NCBI GenBank assembly: GCA_001637315.1
Contig: LSZA01000039.1
Coordinates: forward strand, 1 to 36,161
Direction: 5' to 3'
Source of the DNA: Phormidium willei BDU 130791
Lineage (GTDB): Bacteria > Cyanobacteriota > Cyanobacteriia > Cyanobacteriales > Geitlerinemataceae
Length of the DNA: 36,161 bases
The translations under genes and the position numbers were made by a program. This document shows positions 17,350-23,474 of the stretch, one piece after another; the stretch's first letter is position 1, and the number at the start of each line of letters is the position of its first letter. The notes below the pieces were generated by a model. It was not told the DNA's origin. It saw nothing but the letters and a program-made list of their open reading frames with translations, and did no database searches.

Positions 17350-18603
17350 ATGTTAAACATGACGTGGGAATTTAAGCTAGAGCCAACTGCTGAGCAGGTT
17401 TCGGAGATTGAGCACGTTCTTGATGTGTGCCGCAATGTCTGGAATTTTGCCTTGCGCGAACGCAAAGACTGGCTCGATTCCCGCAAGTCTCGGGTGAATG
17501 CCTGTTCAATTCGGCAAGAGTTTATCTTGCCAGCCGATGCACCATTCCCCAGCTATGCGCGACAATGCAAGTCGCTGACTACGGCGAAGGCCCACTTCCC
17601 CCGGCTCAAGACCGTTAACGCTCAGGTGCTTCAGCAGGTCATCCGAAAGCTCGAAGCATCTTGGGAATCTTGGCGGTTGAAACGGTCGGGGATGCCTCGG
17701 TTCAAAAAGCCAAACCGGATGCGGTCATTTGTGTTCCCTCAGATGCTCAAGAACAGTGTGTCTGACGAGGGCATTAAGCTGCCGCAACTGGGTCTGGTCA
17801 AGGTGCGCTGGTCACGGGACATACCGGAAATTTTTCAGGTGAAGCAAGCTCGAATCGTTCGTAAGGCATCGGGCTATTTCGTCATGCTTAGCCTTCAGGC
17901 TGATGTTGATATTCCTGCTACGATGCCTCATGGGCATCTGGTGGGAATTGATGTTGGACTGGAATACTTTCTCTCAACTTCTCATGGAGAACCGGTCAAG
18001 CGACCTCGCTTTTTCAACAATCTGCACCGCAAGCTGAAATCGCTGCAACGCCGATTAAAGAACAAGCAGAAGGGGTCGGCCAACTGGCTAAAACTCCAGA
18101 AGAAGATTGCGAGAGTCCATCAACGTATTGCCGACACACGAAAAGACTGGCATTTCAAGCTGGCCCATCATCTCTGTGAAAGCGCTGGGATGATTTTTGT
18201 GGAAGATTTGGACTTCCGCATCATGGCCAAGGGAATGTTGGGCAAGCACACGCTAGACGCGGGGCTAGGGCAGTTTACCAATCAAATCTTGCCGTGGGTA
18301 TGCTTCAAGCGCGATGTGTATTACGGCAAAGTTGATGCGCGGGGCACGTCTCAAGAGTGCCCGGATTGCGGGGCAGAGGTTCGCAAAGACCTTTCAACCC
18401 GAATCCATCATTGCCACAACTGCGGGTCTATCAAACCCCGTGATGTGGCAGCAGCTCAAGTTATTGCTGCCCGTGGGCAACGGGTGGTTGAAATGGCCTG
18501 TGGAGGGGATGCGGCGGGGGCTGGGGTCACTCAGTCTAGCTGGCACCTGTTGAAGCAGGAAATCTTTGGGGCGACCCAGGGAATCTCGACGCATAATCTT
18601 TGA
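17350..18603 (+). CDS. tnpB: IS200/IS605-type TnpB, RNA-guided nuclease
   Basis: A 417-residue TnpB, full length for the family. The RuvC catalytic residues are present: D201 in GIDVGLEYF, E285 in FVEDLDF and D365 in KPRDVAAAQ. The zinc ribbon between them is intact (C337, C340, C355, C358 in CPDCG and CHNCG). The N-terminal LEPTAEQ and VWNFALRERK regions and the Arg/Lys-rich RKLKSLQRRLKNKQKG helix (228-243) are typical. TnpB proteins cut DNA using an omega RNA transcribed from the element's right end; the guide comes from flanking DNA. No tnpA lies beside it, so movement would need a transposase in trans. The ATG at 17350 follows a TTG in frame. Confidence 0.93.
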   Translation: MLNMTWEFKLEPTAEQVSEIEHVLDVCRNVWNFALRERKDWLDSRKSRVNACSIRQEFILPADAPFPSYARQCKSLTTAKAHFPRLKTVNAQVLQQVIRKLEASWESWRLKRSGMPRFKKPNRMRSFVFPQMLKNSVSDEGIKLPQLGLVKVRWSRDIPEIFQVKQARIVRKASGYFVMLSLQADVDIPATMPHGHLVGIDVGLEYFLSTSHGEPVKRPRFFNNLHRKLKSLQRRLKNKQKGSANWLKLQKKIARVHQRIADTRKDWHFKLAHHLCESAGMIFVEDLDFRIMAKGMLGKHTLDAGLGQFTNQILPWVCFKRDVYYGKVDARGTSQECPDCGAEVRKDLSTRIHHCHNCGSIKPRDVAAAQVIAARGQRVVEMACGGDAAGAGVTQSSWHLLKQEIFGATQGISTHNL

Positions 18604-18642
18604 TTTGCGTCGAGAGGATGTCAAAATAGAGACATCCTCGAC
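18584..18642 (+). repeat. Right-end hairpins of TnpB unit, alternative pairings
   Basis: TCTCGACGCA (18584-18593) and TGCGTCGAGA (18606-18615) are perfect 10-base arms around a 12-base loop that contains the tnpB stop; followed by GGATGTCAA, this is the usual right-end layout of cyanobacterial IS200/IS605 elements, so the element probably ends near 18624. A second hairpin uses GTCGAGAGGATGTC (18609-18622) and GACATCCTCGAC (18631-18642) with two bulged bases. They share 18609-18615, so both cannot form at once. This region should form the 3' part of the omega RNA. Confidence 0.7.
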
Positions 18643-18655
18643 ATTGTTAAGTTTT

Positions 18656-18829
18656 ATGAGCCAATCTCCTGAACCCTCCGTCACTCCGAATCTCACAGAA
18701 CCTAAATTCGGATTTAACCAATATGCCGAACGGCTCAATGGTCGTGCCGCGATGATTGGCTTCATCGCCGCGATCGCCATTGAATATCTCTCGGGCCAAG
18801 GCTTATTAGCCTGGCTGGGACTGATCTAA
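18656..18829 (+). CDS. High-light-inducible protein (one-helix chlorophyll-binding, Hlip/SCP)
   Basis: A 57-residue thylakoid protein with a polar N-terminus, FGFNQYAERLNGRAAMIGF (about 19-37) and a single membrane helix. ExxNxRxAM is the chlorophyll-binding motif of the light-harvesting-like family. Hlips bind chlorophyll and carotenoid and help dissipate energy and protect photosystem II assembly. The gene begins 52 bases after the tnpB stop and about 30 bases after the probable right end of the element. No HLR1 (RpaB-type) repeat is visible directly upstream, so the insertion may have separated it from its native promoter; transcription may now come through tnpB. The ATG at 18656 gives the natural family start. 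Confidence 0.92.
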   Translation: MSQSPEPSVTPNLTEPKFGFNQYAERLNGRAAMIGFIAAIAIEYLSGQGLLAWLGLI

Positions 18830-18949
18830 ACGGATCGAATCTCGGCGATCGAGTAGGATCAAAGTAAGCAGGGGCGTAGACGCATTAGCGGCCTGCGCTC
18901 TTTGCTTATCTCGTTTACGACTCTAACCCGATAGATACTATAGATACTA

Positions 18950-19240
18950 ATGAATGCTGTTTGGCATCGATTTCTCAAGCCCTTCTACCGTAAAGAACCC
19001 ATTTCGAGCTTTGTCTTGACCATGGGAGCCGTCGATGTGGCACTCGGGGGGTTGGGGAGTTATAGCTCACTGTTGCTGCTGGGGATGGGAACCATGGCCG
19101 GTGCGATCGCCCTGCGGTGGTGGCAAATCCAGCGGGCGGAGCGGGACACTCCCCAAAACGCTATCCCTGAATACTATTTAGCCCCTGGAGCGACCTCTGG
19201 CCCCCTCCCCCGTCTCAACCCCAGCAAACACCGTCGTTAA
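18950..19240 (+). CDS. Conserved-looking small membrane protein, function unknown
   Basis: A 96-residue protein. The N-terminus is basic (WHRFLKPFYRKEPISS), followed by two hydrophobic segments at about 20-36 and 38-53 (GSYSSLLLLGMGTMAGAIAL), then RWWQIQRAER and a Pro-rich polar tail ending in KHRR. The amphipathic lead and positive residues after the second segment suggest both termini are cytosolic. It resembles uncharacterised cyanobacterial proteins; no function is recognised. Just upstream the direct repeat AGATACTA occurs twice (near 18933-18950). Confidence 0.65.
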   Translation: MNAVWHRFLKPFYRKEPISSFVLTMGAVDVALGGLGSYSSLLLLGMGTMAGAIALRWWQIQRAERDTPQNAIPEYYLAPGATSGPLPRLNPSKHRR

Positions 19241-19298
19241 CGGGTCTAGGGACGTTTCGAGGCGTTAACGCCTCGGCGGGCAACGAGAAGGTAAAATA

Positions 19299-19331
19299 CA
19301 AAACATTGGTTAACAGGCAACCAATGTTTTG
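19299..19331. promoter_or_regulatory. Perfect 13-bp inverted repeat, candidate BlaI-family operator
   Basis: CAAAACATTGGTT (19299-19311) and its exact complement AACCAATGTTTTG (19319-19331) flank a 7-base spacer, ending 19 bases before the blaI-like ATG. A TACA, as in BlaI/CopY half-sites, overlaps the left edge. It may be an autoregulatory operator or, in RNA, a strong hairpin near the ribosome-binding region. Confidence 0.7.
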
Positions 19332-19350
19332 GTCATCGCATATTGTTACT

Positions 19351-19773
19351 ATGGTTCCCCTTCCCGAACACCGTCCTCATAATCTCTCACTTGGCCCCCT
19401 AGAAGCCGAAATCCTCGATATTATCTACGATCTCGATGAGGTCACGGTGAAAGATGTTCACGATCGCATCCTCGCTGACCCCGATCGCGAACTGGCCTAC
19501 GCCTCCGTCACCACCGTGATGCGCCGCCTGACTAAAAAAGGCTGGTTGGACTGTGACAAAGGCGATCGCGCCTTTCGTTGGCGGCCGCGAATTTCTCGGG
19601 AACAGGCCCAAATGCTTAAATCTCACGATCGCCTCCAACATTTCCTGGCCGTCAGTAATCCCGATGTGGTGGCCGCGTTTGCTGATAGTCTCGACGTGGA
19701 TAGTCTCGATCGCCTCGATGCGATCGCCCAACGGATTCAAGCGGTACGGCGTCAACGGGAGGAACAGTCCTAA
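19351..19773 (+). CDS. BlaI/MecI/CopY-family repressor, candidate PetR
   Basis: A 140-residue DNA-binding protein with the BlaI winged helix: LGPLEAEILDIIYDLDEVTVKDVHDRI (about 15-41), ELAYASVTTVMRRLTKKGWL (recognition helix, 49-68) and a wing with FRWRPRISREQ. The C-terminal helix is for dimerisation. Members are released from their operators by cleavage through a membrane M56 protease, encoded here directly downstream with a one-base overlap (TAATG). In Synechocystis, the BlaI-type PetR (slr0240) and protease PetP (slr0241) control the plastocyanin/cytochrome c6 switch; this pair is the likely counterpart, by gene order and family only. The ATG at 19351 is chosen because an upstream TTG lies inside the inverted repeat. 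Confidence 0.88.
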   Translation: MVPLPEHRPHNLSLGPLEAEILDIIYDLDEVTVKDVHDRILADPDRELAYASVTTVMRRLTKKGWLDCDKGDRAFRWRPRISREQAQMLKSHDRLQHFLAVSNPDVVAAFADSLDVDSLDRLDAIAQRIQAVRRQREEQS

Positions 19774-20636
19774 TGCACCTGTTGATGATTCTCATGGCTT
19801 TGGCGATCGCCCTCGGCTTACGTCAGGGGAATCTCAACGGCCAAAGTCCGACCCCCCTCACCCCCTCCTTTCTGGACCAACGCTGGCGTCAGGGAATTAT
19901 CGCCCTGGTTGCCCCCGTATTACTGCTGCTAACCACCGCCATTGCGGTTCTCTGCATGGGCGCTCAAGGCCAGATGGTATGGCAAGGAACCGGACTCGCC
20001 AGTTACCTACTCTCTTGGCTGTTTCTCATGGCCAGCCTCAGTGGTCTGATCCGTCAAACCCTTCAGTTGCGGCGGACGCTGAGCCAACTACGTCGCTATC
20101 CTCAAACCAATATCCAGGGCTATTGCTGTCGCATTCTCGACGATACAGCCCTGTTTAGCGCCCAAGTCGGCGGCTGGAACCCGGAACTGACCATTACTCG
20201 GGGACTGCTGGATCATCTCGACGGCGATCGCCTGGCCGCCGTCCTGGCCCATGAACAAGGCCATCGCGCCTATCGCGATACCTTCTGGTTCTTCTGGCTG
20301 GGTCTGTGTTACCGTCTCACCCCCTGGCTGCCTAAGAGTGAAGCGCTCTGGCAAGATCTGCTCCTCCTACGGGAAATTCGCGCCGATGCTTGGGCCGCCC
20401 AGCAGGTCGATGAACTCGTCTTAGCGGAATCGCTCCTTGATGTAGTCCGCGCTCCCCTGCGCTCAACCACTCCCTTTGAAGCGGCCTTTAGTTGCACCGC
20501 TCCTCCCTCTCGCTTAGAACAACGGATTGATGCCCTCCTCTGTGGAACCCGCCCCGGCTTAACCTTTGGCTGGAAAGGATTGCTGCAATTAGTCTGGGTC
20601 TTTTTACCCCTGGCTACGATCCCCTTCCATCATTAA
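19773..20636 (+). CDS. M56 (BlaR1-type) membrane metalloprotease, candidate PetP
   Basis: A 287-residue integral membrane protease. Hydrophobic helices lie at about 1-17, 41-63, 74-95 and 269-284. The zinc site is HEQGH at 160-164, with E201 in REIRADAWAA as the likely third ligand. There is no large extracytoplasmic penicillin-binding sensor, unlike BlaR1 of staphylococci, so the signal is sensed differently; in the Synechocystis PetP case copper is the signal. It should cleave the BlaI-type repressor encoded immediately upstream. The start overlaps the blaI stop as TAATG, indicating coupled translation. Catalytic residues appear intact. Confidence 0.87.
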   Translation: MHLLMILMALAIALGLRQGNLNGQSPTPLTPSFLDQRWRQGIIALVAPVLLLLTTAIAVLCMGAQGQMVWQGTGLASYLLSWLFLMASLSGLIRQTLQLRRTLSQLRRYPQTNIQGYCCRILDDTALFSAQVGGWNPELTITRGLLDHLDGDRLAAVLAHEQGHRAYRDTFWFFWLGLCYRLTPWLPKSEALWQDLLLLREIRADAWAAQQVDELVLAESLLDVVRAPLRSTTPFEAAFSCTAPPSRLEQRIDALLCGTRPGLTFGWKGLLQLVWVFLPLATIPFHH

Positions 20637-20663
20637 AGATCACAGAAAAGATCACACATCGTT

Positions 20664-22457
20664 ATGGCGGTTGACGCTCGCAACACCAACACGCTCTGGG
20701 CATCCGTTCTCGTCGAAACCTTGGCTCGTTTAGGCTTACAGGTTGCCGTCATCTGTCCGGGATCTCGTTCAGCTCCTCTGGCCGTGGCCTTTGCCCAACA
20801 TGAGGAGATTGAGGCCATCTCCATTCTCGATGAACGCTCCGCCGCCTTTTTTGCCCTCGGATTCGCCAAACGCACCCATCAGGCCGTTGCTCTGGTTTGT
20901 ACTTCGGGAACCGCTGGGGCGAACTTCTACCCCGCTATTATCGAAGCGCGAGAGTCTCGGGTTCCCCTGTTGGTCCTCAGTGCCGATCGCCCCCCGGAAT
21001 TACGCCACTGTCAAGCGGGCCAGGCCATTGACCAACAAAAGCTTTATGGCAACTATACGGCTTGGTACAACGAACTGGCACTGCCTCAGCTAAGTTTGCA
21101 GCAATTGCGCTATCTCCGGCAAACGCTGATCTACGGCTGGGAACGCACGCGCTTTCCGGTGCCGGGGGTGGTGCATCTCAATTGTCCTTTTCGTGATCCT
21201 CTGGCCCCAGAACCGGAACCTCAAACTCAAGAGTTTGTCACCCTGTTGGGTGAACAACGGTGGCAAGCGTTTTTTGCGGCGGTGGTTCCTCAGACTCCTG
21301 CGTATCCCCGTGCTTCGGGGGAAAGTCTCGATCGCGCCTTTGCGGCCTGGTTTAAGAGCGATCGCGGCCTGATTATCGCTGGAGTCGCTCAACCTCAAAA
21401 CCCCAAACGCTACAGTGAACGCGTGGCCCAACTGGCGAAAACTCTCGGTTTTCCGGTGTTAGCCGAGGCCCTCTCCCCAATCCGTCATTGGGCTTCCCTT
21501 AATTCTCAGCTTGTGGTCAGATACGATTGGCTGCTACGTCATCGGCAGATGTCTCAGGAGTTACGCCCTGATGTGGTGATTCAATTGGGAGATTTACCCA
21601 CCAGTAAGGTGCTACGTCAGTGGTTACAGCAGCTTAATGGCTTAACTTGGGTCTTAGATCCCGGCGATCGCAATCTTGATCCCCTCCATGGCCGCACGAT
21701 TCATTTGCGCCTCGATGTGGAACGGTTGCCCATTCCTGATCCGGTGGTTCCTCCCGGCCCCTCGGACTTTTGCCAACAATGGTGTGAGGCTGATGCTCAG
21801 GTCGAGGAAGCCCTCAGCCTAGAAATGGCGGATACTCAGCCTCTACGAGAACCGCAACTTCCTTGGCTGGTCTCTCAGAGTCTCCCGAGTCAACGACAGG
21901 TGATGGTCGCCAACAGTACCCCCGTCCGCGATATGGAATGGTTCTGGCGACGTAGCGATCGCCAAACGCAAGTTTTTTGTAATCGCGGGGCCAATGGGAT
22001 TGATGGAACTCTCTCAACAGCGATTGGCTTGGCCTATGGTGGTAAGCCCACTCTTTTGATGACGGGAGATTTGGCGTTTCTTCATGATACGAATGGTTTA
22101 TTGTTAGCCCAACGGTTAAAACAACGAGGACATTTAACGGTTTTGTTAATCAACAATCAGGGCGGTGGCATTTTTGAACTCTTGCCCATCGCTCAATTTA
22201 ATCCCCCCTTTGAAGAATTTTTTGCGACGCCACAACAGGTTCATCTCGACAAACTCTCTAGCGCTTACGGGATTGATTATGCTATCATTCAATCGGCTGG
22301 AGAGTTGAAAGATGCCCTACATCAATTCCCCCAACCGGGATTACGCATTTTAGAAGTCAAAAGCGATCGCCGCCGTGACCATCAGTGGCGATCGCAACTC
22401 TTTGAGAAGGTCTCTCAATGGACAAGCCGGGAACAGGGAACAAGGAACAGGAAATAG
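20664..22457 (+). CDS. menD: 2-succinyl-5-enolpyruvyl-6-hydroxy-3-cyclohexene-1-carboxylate synthase (MenD)
   Basis: A 597-residue ThDP enzyme that condenses isochorismate with 2-oxoglutarate in menaquinone synthesis; in cyanobacteria the product is phylloquinone, the A1 cofactor of photosystem I. Visible signatures are the start NTLWASVLVETLARLG, CPGSRSAPLAVA (31-42), DERSAAFFALG with the ThDP-activating Glu, CTSGTAGANFYPA, RANGIDG-like NRGANGIDGTLSTAIGLA and the ThDP/Mg motif GDLAFLHD...LLINNQGGG near 470-505. The order and length match MenD. The last nine codons (REQGTRNRK) fall in a STRR heptamer tract, so the C-terminal tail was probably changed by repeat insertion. It follows the BlaI/M56 pair by 27 bases but has a short direct repeat (AAGATCACA) between, and may be separately transcribed. 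Confidence 0.95.
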   Translation: MAVDARNTNTLWASVLVETLARLGLQVAVICPGSRSAPLAVAFAQHEEIEAISILDERSAAFFALGFAKRTHQAVALVCTSGTAGANFYPAIIEARESRVPLLVLSADRPPELRHCQAGQAIDQQKLYGNYTAWYNELALPQLSLQQLRYLRQTLIYGWERTRFPVPGVVHLNCPFRDPLAPEPEPQTQEFVTLLGEQRWQAFFAAVVPQTPAYPRASGESLDRAFAAWFKSDRGLIIAGVAQPQNPKRYSERVAQLAKTLGFPVLAEALSPIRHWASLNSQLVVRYDWLLRHRQMSQELRPDVVIQLGDLPTSKVLRQWLQQLNGLTWVLDPGDRNLDPLHGRTIHLRLDVERLPIPDPVVPPGPSDFCQQWCEADAQVEEALSLEMADTQPLREPQLPWLVSQSLPSQRQVMVANSTPVRDMEWFWRRSDRQTQVFCNRGANGIDGTLSTAIGLAYGGKPTLLMTGDLAFLHDTNGLLLAQRLKQRGHLTVLLINNQGGGIFELLPIAQFNPPFEEFFATPQQVHLDKLSSAYGIDYAIIQSAGELKDALHQFPQPGLRILEVKSDRRRDHQWRSQLFEKVSQWTSREQGTRNRK

Positions 22458-22459
22458 GA
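22430..22459. repeat. STRR-type heptamers spanning the menD stop
   Basis: GGGAACA/GGGAACA/AGGAACA/GGAAATA units, the reverse orientation of TTCCCTG-type repeats, cover the last nine codons and the stop of menD. Confidence 0.75.
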
Positions 22460-22530
22460 ACGTTGTCGGGGCGTTCCATTTGGGTTGCCCTCGTTATAAT
22501 CGCCCTCTTATAGCCAACAAAACCTCATAA

Positions 22531-23211
22531 TTAACCCCGATTTTGTAGGAGATGAAACTGTCGTAATAGGGTCACATTTTCCGGAGTCAGCAGCTTTTGC
22601 ATCTCTTCGACTTGATTTAAAAGAGAAATTTCTCTGGAAAACTCCTCTTCTAAAATACTAATATAACGCTCTTGAGCCTCCGGAGTCTTTTGGTTTTGTA
22701 ACATCGTCAGGGCCATCTTGATATTAGACATAGGACGGCGCAGTTCCTGATTAAGATTGGTCATCAAACCATCTTTAGCATCCAAAAACTCTTGCAATCG
22801 CCCCAATTCCTCCGACAACGAAGACAGTCGATTCACCATCACCTCTTGCTTCTTGAATCTGGCCTCGATCGCCCGCAACAATTCATCAGCATCAAACGGT
22901 TTCACCAAATAATCATCAGCCCCCATCTCAAAGCCCTGACGCATATCAGACCGGTCTGTTTTTGCCGTCAAAAAGATAAAAGGAATTAGAGCCGTGTTCA
23001 CATCTTCCTGCAAGGTTTTCAGCACCTGATACCCGTCCATTTGTGGCATCATCACATCACAGACAATCAGATCAGGAGACTCCTGACGAGCGCAAGTGAC
23101 TCCCGAAGCCCCATCATCAGCCCCAATGACTTCAAATCCTTCCAGACGTAGGATCTTTATAATATTCTTTTGTAAAACTCGTTCGTCCTCGACGACCAGT
23201 ATTTTTTTCAT
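22531..23211 (-). CDS. Response regulator with histidine-less DHp-like tail
   Basis: A 226-residue protein. The receiver (1-120) is canonical: acidic pair E8-D9, phospho-acceptor D52 in VCDVMMPQMDG, T82 and K104 in LVKPFD. A short coiled segment leads to 145-205, which looks like the dimerisation helices of a histidine kinase: LMTNLNQELRRPMSNIKMAL, but the phospho-accepting His is replaced by Q155. No ATPase domain follows. The tail may therefore dimerise or dock onto a kinase DHp rather than transfer phosphate. It lies downstream of and on the same strand as a PAS histidine kinase (gap 263 bases), its likely partner. The output has no DNA-binding domain. Confidence 0.88.
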   Translation of the reverse strand: MKKILVVEDERVLQKNIIKILRLEGFEVIGADDGASGVTCARQESPDLIVCDVMMPQMDGYQVLKTLQEDVNTALIPFIFLTAKTDRSDMRQGFEMGADDYLVKPFDADELLRAIEARFKKQEVMVNRLSSLSEELGRLQEFLDAKDGLMTNLNQELRRPMSNIKMALTMLQNQKTPEAQERYISILEEEFSREISLLNQVEEMQKLLTPENVTLLRQFHLLQNRG

Positions 23212-23344
23212 GATTTTTTAGTCAAGTGTGATCGTTAGATTTGAATTAGAACTTGGCCGTAATTTGAGAGTTCTTGACGGGTTAAACCTGTGACACCCAA
23301 ACCAGAAACCGTCAAACTATCAAAAGCCAAAGCCGCACCGACAT

Positions 23345-23400
23345 TATCAAGCCCAACCTGTCAAGCCCAACCTGTCAAGCCCAACTTATCAAGCTCGATT
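23345..23400. repeat. 14-bp tandem repeat, 4 copies
   Basis: TATCAAGCCCAACC, two TGTCAAGCCCAAC(C/T) and a diverged TATCAAGCTCGATT stand head to tail (23345, 23359, 23373, 23387) in the gap between the histidine kinase and its downstream response regulator. The 14-base unit is two heptamers long. Function unknown. Confidence 0.9.
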
Positions 23401-23474
23401 CTACACCGTCTTGGTTCCTCACCTTGATAACTTACCGACGATGTTAACGAACTTAACAGATGGATTACAAGCGC

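Noticed and set aside
23345..23400. Possible CRISPR array
   Set aside because: Units are 14 bases with no unique spacers between them; a simple tandem repeat.
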